Source: Burkholderiales bacterium (GTDB taxonomy: Bacteria > Pseudomonadota > Gammaproteobacteria > Burkholderiales > SG8-41). Taken from it: a stretch of 64,000 nt of DNA. The DNA is taken from positions 1 to 64,000 of the forward strand of contig JAHCAI010000008.1 in the NCBI GenBank assembly GCA_019634975.1. The letters are read 5' to 3'. This document shows, one piece after another, positions 1 to 8,079 of the stretch. Each line of letters starts with the position of its first letter. The stretch's first letter is position 1. The position numbers were made by a program, and so were the translations under genes. Below the pieces are notes generated by a model. The model ran no database searches. It was given only the letters and a program-made list of their open reading frames with translations, and was not told where the DNA came from.

Positions 1-1
1 C

Positions 2-103
2 TACATGCTGAACCTGCGTCGCGTCGCAGGCCCGCGGTCAACTACAAGGGGGGATAAGCCAGCCGTCCCCAGATCTGACAGGGCGATTCCGCTACTCGAA
101 TAA
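2..103 (+). CDS. GntR/UTRA-type regulator, C-terminal end only (cut by window edge)
   Basis: The reading frame enters from the left edge and ends at TAA (101-103). Its 33 residues (YMLNLRRVAGPR...) are nearly the same as the last residues of the regulator encoded at 2365-2883, and the DNA is closely similar over about 100 bp. This is therefore the 3' end of a paralogous UTRA-domain transcription factor gene whose body lies outside the window. The two copies differ mainly at their extreme C-termini (RAIPLLE here against RAIQRLEI there). Whether the upstream copy is intact cannot be seen. Confidence 0.6.
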   Translation, partial: YMLNLRRVAGPRSTTRGDKPAVPRSDRAIPLLE

Positions 104-173
104 GATCCCAAGCCAAGGCGCAGACATAATGGGTAGCCTGACCTATTTTTTGCGCCAGATTCATTGACGCACT

Positions 174-515
174 TTACTGCATCTTAACCGCCAGCACCAA
201 GACAGGTGGCTTCGGGTTGATCGCCGCTGGCGCCGGTGGACGGCAGCCAGTGTACTGTACGGACGGATGGTGTTGTAGTGCCGTCGCCAGCTCTCGATCA
301 CGACCCGCGCTTCGTTCAGGCTGTAAAAAACTTCTCCTTTCAAAAGTTCATCGCGTAGCTTGCTGTTGAAGCTCTCGCAATAGCCGTTCTCCCAAGGGCT
401 ACCTGGTTCGATGTAGAGGGTTTTAGCCCCCACAGTAGCCAGCCACTCCCGCCGCACGTGATCTGTAAACTCCGGCCCGTTGTCTGAGCGAATGTGATCT
501 GATATGCCGCCAGGG
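174..515 (-). pseudogene. IS3-family (IS407-group-like) transposase OrfB remnant
   Basis: The frame encodes the C-terminal part of a DDE integrase core: the second Asp is in RSDNGPEF and the Glu in SPWENGYCESF, followed by the usual LRDELL...FYSLNEA...WRRHYNTIRP. The N-terminal half with OrfA and the first Asp is absent, the sequence breaking off near 515 against a DUF427 remnant. Near the 3' end a one-base loss shifts the frame after RPYSTL. The expected GYRPPAPA-like ending continues in the next frame to a stop at 174-176. Truncated and frameshifted, so not functional. Group assignment is from recognised motifs only. Confidence 0.8.
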
Positions 516-772
516 CGCGACTTGCACGCCTTTACAGGAGGCAACCCGGCCGCGGATCTGTTTTGCAGCATCCTTCAGTTCGGCGTAATACCAAACCACA
601 CCTGTGTTATTGCTGCCGTTGACCTCCAGCGTGTAGTAATTGGCATTGCCTTTCCACGAACACACAGACGTCGTAGTGCTTGGTTTGAGGAAGGCGGGAT
701 TGACAGAGGTCAGCGGGAAATAATGGTTGCCTTCGACGACCACGGTGTCTGTGGATTCGGGACAGTTTTCAT
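516..772 (-). pseudogene. DUF427-domain protein remnant
   Basis: The frame carries the conserved DUF427 pattern: a TDTVVVEGNHYFP segment, then LKPSTTTSVCSWKGNANYY, then VWYYAEL.DAAKQI and a final KGVQV. A plausible ATG lies at 770-772, but it is out of frame with the conserved body by one base, and the 3' end runs straight into the transposase remnant near 515. The gene therefore looks both frameshifted and truncated. DUF427 proteins are small and of unknown function. It sits immediately downstream of the enoyl-CoA hydratase on the same strand. Confidence 0.6.
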
Positions 773-786
773 AAAGCCCTTTCGCC

Positions 787-1563
787 CTACCGACCTTCGA
801 ACTTCGGTTTTCGTTTTTCGATGAAGGCGGCCATGCCTTCTTTCTGGTCCTTCGACGCAAACAGCATCTGCAACGTGCGTGCTTCCAGGGTCAGGCCTGT
901 TTCCAGCGAGGCATCCATGCCGCGGATTACCGACTCTTTGGTTTGCTGGATGGCCAGCGGCGCCAGTTCAGCGATCAGTGCGGCCATGGCTACGGCGCGT
1001 TTTTCCACTTCGGCGTCGGGCACGATTTCGCTGACCAGACCCATCGCTTCCGCTTCTTTCGCGCCGAACAGGTCACCGGTCAGCACATAACGCATGGCCT
1101 TGTATTTGCCGACGGTGCGCGGGAAACGCTGGGTGCCGCCGCCGCCTGGGATGATGCCGATTTTCACTTCGGGCTGGCCGAACTTAGCCGATTCGCCGGC
1201 GATGATGATGTCGCAGGTCATGGCCAGCTCGCAGCCGCCGCCCAGCGCAAAACCGCTGACCGCGGCGATCACCGGTTTCGGGCAGGCATAGATGGTACGC
1301 CACATTTTCTGTATGCCACGCAGCAGCATGTCGATGGCGCTGGCATTGGCCATTTCCTTGATGTCGGCACCTGCGGCGAAAGCCTTGTCATTACCGGTCA
1401 GCACGATGCAGCGGATCGACTCGTCATCAGTCATTTCGCTCAGGTACTGGCCAATCAGCCGCCGCACCTCTAGATTCAGCGCATTACGAGCCTCAGGACG
1501 GTTGATGCGGATCAGGCCGACACCTTCGGCAGGGCGTTCGGTGATGACGACGGGTGCAGTCAT
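787..1563 (-). CDS. enoyl-CoA hydratase (crotonase family)
   Basis: A 258-residue crotonase-fold protein expected to hydrate trans-2-enoyl-CoA in fatty-acid or aromatic-acid beta-oxidation in the cytoplasm. The oxyanion-hole segment AFAAGADIKEM is present. Both catalytic glutamates of true hydratases are visible in GGGCELAMTCDIIIAG and FGQPEVKIGIIPGGGGTQR. The ATG at 1563 is chosen because an AAGAAGGA Shine-Dalgarno precedes it and family homology begins there; a longer frame upstream reads through a Bug-protein remnant. It is the only intact gene in a run of broken ones. Resemblance to PaaF-type hydratases is noted, but the substrate is unknown. Confidence 0.9.
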   Translation of the reverse strand: MTAPVVITERPAEGVGLIRINRPEARNALNLEVRRLIGQYLSEMTDDESIRCIVLTGNDKAFAAGADIKEMANASAIDMLLRGIQKMWRTIYACPKPVIAAVSGFALGGGCELAMTCDIIIAGESAKFGQPEVKIGIIPGGGGTQRFPRTVGKYKAMRYVLTGDLFGAKEAEAMGLVSEIVPDAEVEKRAVAMAALIAELAPLAIQQTKESVIRGMDASLETGLTLEARTLQMLFASKDQKEGMAAFIEKRKPKFEGR

Positions 1564-1600
1564 GGCAAATCCTTCTTCGTGACGAGGTTCTTGAGTTAGC

Positions 1601-1795
1601 TTAGGGTCTGGCGAGGCCGACCAGCACCGATTTGATGTCGGCGTAATCCTTGATAAGGTCCTTGCCGAACTGCGCGCTGCCGACATAATCGTCGGACCAT
1701 TAGTTCTTTTCGAGGTCTTCCTTCCATTCCGGAGTTGCTACAACCTTGCGCAGCACACCTTCGCAATAACCCGGCACAGAAAAAGCCGGTCAGGT
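1601..1795 (-). pseudogene. Bug-family (TctC) solute-binding protein, C-terminal remnant
   Basis: One frame reads PGYCEGVLRKVVATPEWKED, a stop codon (TAA, 1700-1702), then WSDDYVGSAQFGKDLIKDY and KSVLVGLARP before the final stop at 1601. This is the typical C-terminus of Bug periplasmic binding proteins of tripartite tricarboxylate transporters. The in-frame TAA and an additional frameshift further upstream (DLTGFF is in another frame) show decay. It lies directly upstream of the enoyl-CoA hydratase on the same strand, an arrangement common in Burkholderiales catabolic clusters. Confidence 0.7.
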
Positions 1796-1849
1796 CACTG
1801 TAAAGGTGATTGAAGCGAGCCAGCCCCCGCCATCACTTGGTCTCCTCGA

Positions 1850-2106
1850 CCTTGTCGAATAACATGTTTTTCAAAATCCGATGGTTGACCGTACGGATTT
1901 GAAGAGAGTGGCATCCCTTCATGCTTCATCCACTGGGGCACATTAGGAGGCAGATTATTATTGTTTTGCGCCCCTGCTCCGCCCACTGTTAACACTCCCC
2001 CTGCCATCACGGCACCTTTCGCCAAAAAATGGCGGCGCGCTAATTTCGTACTATTGTTAGAAATTGATACATCTTCACCATTTCCGTCCTTACGATTTTC
2101 TTTCAT
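1850..2106 (-). pseudogene. SoxC-like sulfite dehydrogenase, N-terminal remnant
   Basis: From the ATG at 2106 the frame encodes a twin-arginine signal (ARRHFLAKGAVMAGGVLTVGG) followed by NLPPNVPQWMKHEGMPLSSN, PYGQPS and FEKHVIR, the characteristic start of the SoxC/SorA family of periplasmic molybdenum sulfite dehydrogenases. Homology stops near 1850, where the sequence joins the Bug remnant. The molybdopterin-binding domain is therefore missing and the gene is dead. It hints that the lineage once carried, or imported, a periplasmic sulfite-oxidising system. Confidence 0.65.
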
Positions 2107-2364
2107 ATCGATCCCTTTCCAGAAATTGATCCACAAATACAATTCTTTAAGGCCTTACCCCATATTTTGCTTTGAGTCCGACTTCAGTCGCTAAGCGCAG
2201 TTGCATGGCTTTTATAAATCGGCACAAGTAGGAACTGGCCTACCTCGGATCAAACAGGGCCCACCAAGGCCAGAACTAAGAAAAAAGCACTATTACTCTC
2301 TCCCACGATTATTCCACTGCGTCGAGAATAGCCCGCGCCGACTTTGTATGTCAATATATTAAGT
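2107..2364. other. AT-rich intergenic stretch
   Basis: No coding potential was recognised between the SoxC remnant and the GntR gene. The composition is much AT-richer than the core genome. A run TCAATATATTAAGTAT lies just before the ATG at 2365 and loosely resembles the dispersed AT-rich motif described elsewhere in this annotation. A promoter for the regulator is likely here but no convincing box pair was identified. Confidence 0.4.
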
Positions 2365-2883
2365 ATGACCACGAAAATCATTCAACCCGCTCCAATTGAC
2401 CTCGCGTTTTTCGTGCCGCGATATCTCCAGATAGCGCGGCATGTCGCAGAACAGGTCCGTAGCGACGCCTTCCGCCCGAGCGATATGGTGACCGACATCT
2501 TTCACCCTCCATTCGTCGGGCAAACGCTCACTGACCAGGACTACGACGAACTCGTTCAGCACAAGCGACTCGTGAGTGGCATTGTTGAGGAGCGGTGTGG
2601 TATCGAGGTCGCGAACATCAGTCTCCACATCGGCGCAGAAGCAGCGGACACAGGCATCGCAAAGATGCTCGCTGTCGATCGCGGCGAGCCCTTGCTCGTC
2701 ATTGATCGGGAATTTGTCGCAAGCGACGGCACGGTGGTGCAGATCGGTAGGTCGCGGTATGCCACAAAAGCGGGACGTTACATGCTGAACCTGCGTCGCG
2801 TCGCTGGCCCGCGGTCAACTACAAGAGGCGCTAAGCCAGCCGCCCCCAGATCTGACAGGGCGATTCAGCGCCTCGAGATTTGA
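2365..2883 (+). CDS. GntR-type regulator with UTRA half-domain, winged helix largely missing
   Basis: A 172-residue protein. Residues 14-35 (PRYLQIARHVAEQVRSDAFRPSD) match the first helix of a GntR winged-helix domain. The sequence then jumps directly into the second half of a UTRA effector domain (ISLHIGAEAADTGIAKMLAV, EPLLVIDREFVASDGTVVQI). HutC-subfamily regulators are normally about 240 residues, so roughly 70, including the recognition helix, are absent. The ATG at 2365 is preferred to a TTG at 2344. Such a protein could bind ligand and perhaps dimerise but is unlikely to bind DNA; it is probably an internally deleted pseudogene. Its 3' 100 bp are repeated at 2-103. Confidence 0.6.
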   Translation: MTTKIIQPAPIDLAFFVPRYLQIARHVAEQVRSDAFRPSDMVTDIFHPPFVGQTLTDQDYDELVQHKRLVSGIVEERCGIEVANISLHIGAEAADTGIAKMLAVDRGEPLLVIDREFVASDGTVVQIGRSRYATKAGRYMLNLRRVAGPRSTTRGAKPAAPRSDRAIQRLEI

Positions 2884-2955
2884 AACCGAAAAGGTCAGCT
2901 GCTCCCAGTAGTGTTGGGGCTCTGTCAAAACATATTAATAGCGAAATTAAAAAAC

Positions 2956-5900
2956 ATGGCTTCCGAACATCATAAATCCGTCTCCTCAATATTAATTGCT
3001 AATCGTGGTGAGATCTCTATCCGTGTCATGCGTGCCGCCGCTGAGATGGGCATCCGCACCGTGGCAGTGTATTCAACTGAAGACCGTTTTGCCTTACACC
3101 GCTTCAAAGCAGACGAGAGCTATCTAATCGGTGCGGGCCTGAAACCAATTGCCGCCTACTTGAATATCGAGGAGATTCTCCGCGTAGCTAAGAAAGCAAA
3201 GGTTGATGCTATCCACCCGGGTTACGGTTTCCTGTCAGAGAGCCCAGACCTTGCCGACGCCTGCGAGGCGGCAGGCATTGCCTTCATTGGCCCCAAGAGC
3301 GAGGTTCTGCGAACCCTTGGCAATAAAGTCACTGCGCGCAATCTTGCCCAATCGGTAGGCGTGCCGGTCATGCCGGCCACTCCGCCATTATCCAAGGACT
3401 TCGAAGAAGCTAAGGCTGCAGCGGCCGCCATTGGATACCCCGTGATGCTAAAGGCAAGTTGGGGCGGTGGCGGAAGAGGCATGCGTATCATCGAGAGCGA
3501 GCATGACCTGCTGACGCAGGCGCCAGTTGCACGCAGCGAAGCTCTGTCCGCCTTTGGCAATGATGAGGTCTACCTCGAAAAACTTGTACAGCGGGCCCGT
3601 CACGTCGAAGTGCAGATTTTGGGCGACACCCACGGCCATCTATTGCACCTGTTCGAACGCGACTGCTCGGTGCAGCGACGAAACCAGAAGGTTGTCGAGC
3701 GCGCCCCAGCACCATACCTCACGCCGCGCCAACGCCAAGATCTTTGCGAAGCCGCGCTTCGTCTGGCACGTGCAATCAAATACACCCATGCAGGGACAGT
3801 CGAGTTCCTGATGGACGTTGATACCGATGAGTTCTACTTTATCGAAGTCAACCCGCGTATACAGGTCGAACATACAGTAACCGAGCAGGTCACCGGCATC
3901 GACCTAGTCAAGGCCCAGATCGCCATCACCCAAGGCGCTGTTATCGGCGAGCTTGGAGCCATAGTTCCGCCGCAGGAGCATTTAAAGCTCAATGGCTACG
4001 CCTTGCAATGCCGCGTCACCACCGAAGATCCCGAAAAGAACTTTGCACCTGATTATGGACGCCTCACGGCCTATCGTTCTACCGGCGGGTTTGGCGTGCG
4101 CTTGGACAGCGGAACAGCCTATTCGGGTGCGGTTATTACCCCGTACTACGACAGCTTATTAGTAAAGGTTACGACTTGGGGGGCCACTGCCCAAGACGCT
4201 ATTTCGCGCATGGACCGGTCGCTTCGCGAATTTCGCATCCGTGGTGTAACCACCAATCTGGCTTTTCTTGAGAACGTCATCGCGCATCCGTTGTTCAAAA
4301 ACGGCCAGTGCACTACTCGCTTCATCGACCAGACTCCAGAACTGCTCAAATTCAATCAACGTCGTGACCGCGCAACCAAACTACTACGTTACCTGGGCGA
4401 AATCAGCGTCAACGGCCACCCTGAGATGAAAGGAAGAACCCTGCCTGAGCAACCACTGGCCTTACCTATAAAGCCAGACTGTGATCTGACTCAGGCCCCA
4501 CCCAAAGGTACACGGGATCTGCTCAAACAACTGGGCCCCGAAACATTTGCTCAGTGGATCAAATCACAGCAACAAGTGCTGCTGACCGACACCACCATGC
4601 GCGATGCCCATCAGTCACTTCTGGCTACTCGCATGCGCACCTACGATATGCTTGAGATTGCGCCTTACTACGCCCGCTTGGCACCCCAGTTGTTCTCCCT
4701 CGAGTGCTGGGGTGGTGCCACATTCGATGTGGCAATGCGCTTCCTTAATGAAGACCCTTGGCATCGCTTGGTGCAAATCCGCAAGGCCGTGCCTAATGTG
4801 CTGTTGCAAATGCTGCTACGCGCATCCAACGCTGTCGGCTACACCAACTACCCCGACAATGTTGTCAAGTTCTTTGTACAGCAGGCAGCCAAGGAAGGCA
4901 TTGATGTGTTCCGTATCTTTGATTCTTTGAACTCAGTAGACAACATGCGTGTAGCGATGGAGGCGGTCCGCGAGACTGGCGCCTTGTGTGAAGCAGCTAT
5001 TTGTTACTCTGGGGATCTATTCGATGAGAAACGCTCGAAGTACGATCTAGCGTACTACATCAAAATAGCCAAAGAATTGGAGAAGGCCGGCGCTCACATC
5101 TTGGCAATCAAAGACATGGCTGGAGTCTGTCGACCCAGAGCGGCCACTACACTTATTAAAGCACTTAAGGACGAGACAGATTTACCGATCCACTTCCACA
5201 CCCACGACACCAGCGGTTTGGCCGGGGCAAGCGTAATTGCTGCAATTGAAGCCGGCTGCGACATTGTTGATGGGGCACTGGATGCCATGAGTGGCCTGAC
5301 TTCACAGCCCAATTTGAGTAGTCTGGTAGCAGCGCTTGAGGGGAGCTCGCGTGACCCGCATGTCAATAAAGTGGCCCTTCGCGAATTGTCGCATTACTGG
5401 GAAGGTGTACGGCGCTTCTACAGTCCTTTCGAAAGCGACATCCGCTGCGGCACATCAGACGTCTATCTCCACGAGATGCCTGGCGGGCAGTACACCAATT
5501 TGCGCGAGCAAGCCCGTTCAATGGGTCTAGGGTCGCGGTGGCATGACATTGCCCAGGCCTATGCACAAGTAAACCTGCTATTTGGTGACATTATCAAAGT
5601 TACCCCCACTTCGAAGGTAGTGGGCGATATGGCGCTGTTCATGGTGGCAAACAACCTAACGCCCGGGGACGTCCTCAACCCGGATAAGGAGCTAGCCTTC
5701 CCGGAATCAGTGGTGTCTTTATTCAAGGGAGAGTTGGGTTTCCCCGCCGATGGTTTCCCTGAAGAACTGCAAAAGAAAATTCTTAAGGGCCAAGCACCGA
5801 TGACCGGACGGCCGGGGCAAAATTTGCCGTCAGTGGAATTAGAGACGGAACGAGAAAAAGCACAAAAGTTAGTTGGCCATTCTCTTAACGATCAGGAATT

Positions 5901-6420
5901 GGCTTCTTATCTCATGTATCCAAAGGTGTTCCAAGACTTTGCCAAGCACCGCGACTATTTCGGTATCGTCTCAAGCATCCCAACCCCAAATTACTTCTAC
6001 GGTTTGCGGGATCATGAGGAAGTATCCGTCACCATAGATACCGGCAAGACTTTATTCGTCAAGATCGAAGGGCGCACTCCTCCGGACACTGATGGACAGT
6101 GTCGTCTGTTTTTCGAGCTTAATGGACAACCACGCTTGATCCGAATACCCAAAGCAGGTGCGATCACGCCTACATTATCTCTACCCCAGGTCGATGCCAG
6201 CAATCCTCGCCATATCGCAGCGCCCATGCCTGGATCGGTTGTTTTGATTGCCGTCCAAGAAGGACAGCGTGTGGCCAAGGGAGATGTGTTAGCTTCAATT
6301 GAAGCCATGAAAATGGAAAGCCTAGTATGTGCAGAGCGTGACACAACTATAGTAAAAATTCACGTTAAGTTAGGCGATGCAGTTTCCACCAAGACTCTCT
6401 TGATGGAATCTGGCGTATGA
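2956..6420 (+). CDS. pyc: pyruvate carboxylase, single-chain
   Basis: A 1154-residue biotin enzyme that carboxylates pyruvate to oxaloacetate (anaplerosis). Order of domains: biotin carboxylase (residues ~8-455) with ILIANRGEI, the glycine-rich ATP loop GGGGRGM and EVNPRIQVEHTVTEQ; carboxyltransferase (~520-800) with TTMRDAHQSLLATRMRT and FHTHDTSG; a PC/OADA domain; and a C-terminal biotinyl domain with the lysine in EAMKMES. The length is that of a complete family member. The ATG at 2956 begins the conserved N-terminus; a GTG at 2911 is also in frame. Codon use is clearly AT-richer than in the core genes, and the gene lies inside the decayed island, suggesting acquisition by transfer. Confidence 0.93.
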   Translation: MASEHHKSVSSILIANRGEISIRVMRAAAEMGIRTVAVYSTEDRFALHRFKADESYLIGAGLKPIAAYLNIEEILRVAKKAKVDAIHPGYGFLSESPDLADACEAAGIAFIGPKSEVLRTLGNKVTARNLAQSVGVPVMPATPPLSKDFEEAKAAAAAIGYPVMLKASWGGGGRGMRIIESEHDLLTQAPVARSEALSAFGNDEVYLEKLVQRARHVEVQILGDTHGHLLHLFERDCSVQRRNQKVVERAPAPYLTPRQRQDLCEAALRLARAIKYTHAGTVEFLMDVDTDEFYFIEVNPRIQVEHTVTEQVTGIDLVKAQIAITQGAVIGELGAIVPPQEHLKLNGYALQCRVTTEDPEKNFAPDYGRLTAYRSTGGFGVRLDSGTAYSGAVITPYYDSLLVKVTTWGATAQDAISRMDRSLREFRIRGVTTNLAFLENVIAHPLFKNGQCTTRFIDQTPELLKFNQRRDRATKLLRYLGEISVNGHPEMKGRTLPEQPLALPIKPDCDLTQAPPKGTRDLLKQLGPETFAQWIKSQQQVLLTDTTMRDAHQSLLATRMRTYDMLEIAPYYARLAPQLFSLECWGGATFDVAMRFLNEDPWHRLVQIRKAVPNVLLQMLLRASNAVGYTNYPDNVVKFFVQQAAKEGIDVFRIFDSLNSVDNMRVAMEAVRETGALCEAAICYSGDLFDEKRSKYDLAYYIKIAKELEKAGAHILAIKDMAGVCRPRAATTLIKALKDETDLPIHFHTHDTSGLAGASVIAAIEAGCDIVDGALDAMSGLTSQPNLSSLVAALEGSSRDPHVNKVALRELSHYWEGVRRFYSPFESDIRCGTSDVYLHEMPGGQYTNLREQARSMGLGSRWHDIAQAYAQVNLLFGDIIKVTPTSKVVGDMALFMVANNLTPGDVLNPDKELAFPESVVSLFKGELGFPADGFPEELQKKILKGQAPMTGRPGQNLPSVELETEREKAQKLVGHSLNDQELASYLMYPKVFQDFAKHRDYFGIVSSIPTPNYFYGLRDHEEVSVTIDTGKTLFVKIEGRTPPDTDGQCRLFFELNGQPRLIRIPKAGAITPTLSLPQVDASNPRHIAAPMPGSVVLIAVQEGQRVAKGDVLASIEAMKMESLVCAERDTTIVKIHVKLGDAVSTKTLLMESGV

Positions 6421-6434
6421 CGAAAAAAGTATCC

Positions 6435-6487
6435 TGTCCGGAGAAACGAGTGAAGCCCAAACTGGGCTTCCCCCGTTTCTCCGGACA
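6435..6487. repeat. large inverted repeat at the IS end (26-bp arms)
   Basis: The arm at 6435-6460 (TGTCCGGAGAAACG...) and the arm at 6462-6487 are inverted copies matching at 23 of 26 positions and separated by one base. The right arm is also the terminal inverted repeat of the adjacent IS3-family element. The left arm therefore looks like a second, head-to-head end of the same IS type lying only 14 bp after the pyc stop codon. The structure could also fold as a strong hairpin ending pyc transcription, although no T-tract follows. Confidence 0.75.
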
Positions 6488-6494
6488 CTCGAAC

Positions 6495-7358
6495 TTAGCT
6501 TCCAAACCGCCGCTCGAACTCGGCCGGGCTGATGTTGCCCAGCGTTGAGTGCTTACGCCGGGGATTGTAGAACCGCTCGATGTAGTCGAACAGGTCGGCG
6601 CGTGCCTCATCCCGGGTGGCGTAACGATGCCGGTTCACCCGTTCCAGCTTCAGCGTCGAGAAGAAACTCTCCATCGCCGCATTGTCCCAGCAATCACCGC
6701 GCCGGCTCATGCTGCAGGTGATGTTCTGCTCGGCCAGCAACCTTTGGAACTCCTCGCTGCTGTATTGGCTGCCCTGGTCGGAGTGGTGCATCAACGCCTT
6801 GGGCTTGCCGCGGCGCCAGACGGCCATCATCAGCGCATCGAGCACGAACTGGGCGGTCATCTGCGCGCTCATCGACCAGCCCACGGCGCGGCGGCTGAAG
6901 AGATCGAGGACAACCGCCAGATACAGCCAGCCTTCGCCGGTGCGGATGTAGGTGAAGTCGGCAACCCACTTCTGGTTGGGGCCGGCGGCCTCAAACTGCC
7001 GGTCGAGTACGTTCGGGGCAATGCAATGTTCGGGACGCATCCCGCTGTCGGTCGGCGGGCGCAGCCGTCGGGCACGGGCGCGCAGCCCCGAGCTGCGCAT
7101 CAACCGCGCCACCCGCTTGCGGCTGCAACGCTCACCCCATTCAATGAGGTCGTCCCAGACCCGGGGCGAACCGTAGGTGGAATCGCTTTGCGTGAAGCTT
7201 GTGCGTATCAGCGTCAGTAGTCGCTGGTCCTCGCGGGCACGCCGGCTCGGTTGGCGGTTGAGCCACTCGTAGAAACCGCTGCGTGACACCCCCAGCACCG
7301 TGCACATCGGGCGAGTCGGCCAGACCGCACGGTGCCGGGCGATGAATCCGTACTTCAC
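6495..7358 (-). CDS. IS3-family transposase OrfB (DDE integrase core)
   Basis: 287 residues in the -1 frame relative to OrfA. It carries an HTH_21-like region followed by an rve-type catalytic core: first Asp in KWVADFTYIRTGEGWLYL, second Asp in HHSDQGSQYSSEEF, and Glu in WDNAAMESFFSTLK, ending RRKHSTLGNISPAEFE. All three catalytic residues are present, so the enzyme appears intact. Normally made as an OrfAB fusion by frameshifting at 7388-7394; the nominal start at 7358 (ATG) overlaps orfA. Confidence 0.9.
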   Translation of the reverse strand: MKYGFIARHRAVWPTRPMCTVLGVSRSGFYEWLNRQPSRRAREDQRLLTLIRTSFTQSDSTYGSPRVWDDLIEWGERCSRKRVARLMRSSGLRARARRLRPPTDSGMRPEHCIAPNVLDRQFEAAGPNQKWVADFTYIRTGEGWLYLAVVLDLFSRRAVGWSMSAQMTAQFVLDALMMAVWRRGKPKALMHHSDQGSQYSSEEFQRLLAEQNITCSMSRRGDCWDNAAMESFFSTLKLERVNRHRYATRDEARADLFDYIERFYNPRRKHSTLGNISPAEFERRFGS

Positions 7359-7648
7359 GTCGACTCCTTCGCGAAGTACGCGGTGGCCTTTTTTAGGATG
7401 TCGCGCTCCATCTTCACCCGCGCGAGTTCCTTCTGCAGCCGCTGGTTCTCCCTTGCCAAATCTGCCGCTGATTCCGTGGCCTTGGTCAGCTTGGGATTGC
7501 TATCGCCCTGAGCCAGCCGGATCCACTTGCGCAGCATGTTGCTGTGAATCCCCAGATCCTGGGCGACTTGCGCCTTGGATACCCCCGGCAGCAACGCCTG
7601 CCGCACCGCCTCAGCCTTGAACTCCGCTGTGAATCGCCTTCTCTGCAT
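7355..7648 (-). CDS. IS3-family transposase OrfA
   Basis: 97 residues beginning MQRRRFTAEFKAEAVRQALL. An HTH_Tnp_1 domain recognises the IS ends, followed by a leucine-zipper-like coiled coil (LARENQRLQKELARVKMERDILKKA) for OrfA/OrfAB multimerisation. The frame overlaps orfB by four bases. The stop codon lies just after the slippery sequence, as expected for programmed -1 frameshifting. Confidence 0.9.
   Translation of the reverse strand: MQRRRFTAEFKAEAVRQALLPGVSKAQVAQDLGIHSNMLRKWIRLAQGDSNPKLTKATESAADLARENQRLQKELARVKMERDILKKATAYFAKEST
7388..7394 (-). promoter_or_regulatory. programmed -1 ribosomal frameshift site (A AAA AAG)
   Basis: On the minus strand the orfA codons read CTA AAA AAG GCC, placing the heptamer A AAA AAG in the zero frame. 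Slipping back one base puts the ribosome exactly into the orfB frame, because the next codon then begins at 7388. This is the standard mechanism for making the active OrfAB transposase in IS3 elements. Confidence 0.85.
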
Positions 7649-7710
7649 CGGACACCTCCAATAAGCTCATTAACTTACCAAATGTGTCCGGGAAAGCGGG
7701 GGAAACCCAG

Positions 7711-8022
7711 CTTTTGGTCTATAAGTTCATCGGAATGTTGATCGCGTTCGGCATCAAGCTGGAGCTTGTGCTTTGCTACACGGACTTGCTCGTCAAGTTT
7801 CGACTTGTCCGCATCAGTCATATAGCGGCGCAAGTCGCTAAAAAGCGCCTTGGCAATTGCCGCAAACCGCAGTGCAATCGGAACTGCAATATCACGCTCA
7901 CCAGTGCGCAGGGATCGCACAAGTTCGCGGCAGCCGATTGTTGACCGCAGGTCTTGGGGTACAGCGAGTCGAAATTCAAGCGCGTGACCCCGTCGTTGAA
8001 TGTAGGGCGTTTGTTTAGGCAT
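7711..8022 (-). pseudogene. phage-type integrase (tyrosine recombinase), N-terminal fragment cut by the IS
   Basis: From the ATG at 8022 (MPKQTPYIQRRGHALEFRLA) about 104 residues of an integrase N-terminus are read, including the VPQDLRSTIGCRELVRSLRTG segment typical of the arm-binding domain of site-specific recombinases of integrative islands. The IS3 element ends abut at 7710. The catalytic domain (R...HxxR...Y) is not found beyond the IS, so it was deleted as well. The start codon is about 100 bp from the 3' end of tRNA-Ser, the usual place for an island integrase that uses the tRNA 3' end as attachment site. Confidence 0.75.
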
Positions 8023-8079
8023 TTTCCGCGGAGCGCTTTGTAGCACTCTTTTGTAGCAAAGCGATTAAAAATCGCGGAA

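Larger units (their letters stand above)
6462..7710 (-). mobile_element. IS3-family insertion sequence with orfA/orfB
   Basis: About 1.25 kb bounded by imperfect inverted repeats: 6462-6488 (CTGGGCTTCCCCCG...) and 7684-7710 (complement CTGGGTTTCCCCCG...), matching over most of 27 bp. Two overlapping transposase frames are read on the minus strand, with a classic A AAA AAG slippery heptamer between them. No clear target-site duplication could be read next to the ends. It interrupts an integrase gene (7711-8022). Confidence 0.85.

Noticed and set aside
1700..1702. In-frame TAA in the Bug remnant as possible recoding
   Set aside because: The same gene also has an upstream frameshift and lacks its N-terminal part, so this is simple decay, unlike the FrnE-like gene, which is otherwise intact and has TGA at a catalytic Cys.
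4560..4960. A second gene inside pyc on the plus strand in another frame
   Set aside because: It overlaps the conserved carboxyltransferase domain and has Cys/Ser-rich translation without motifs; a shadow of pyc.
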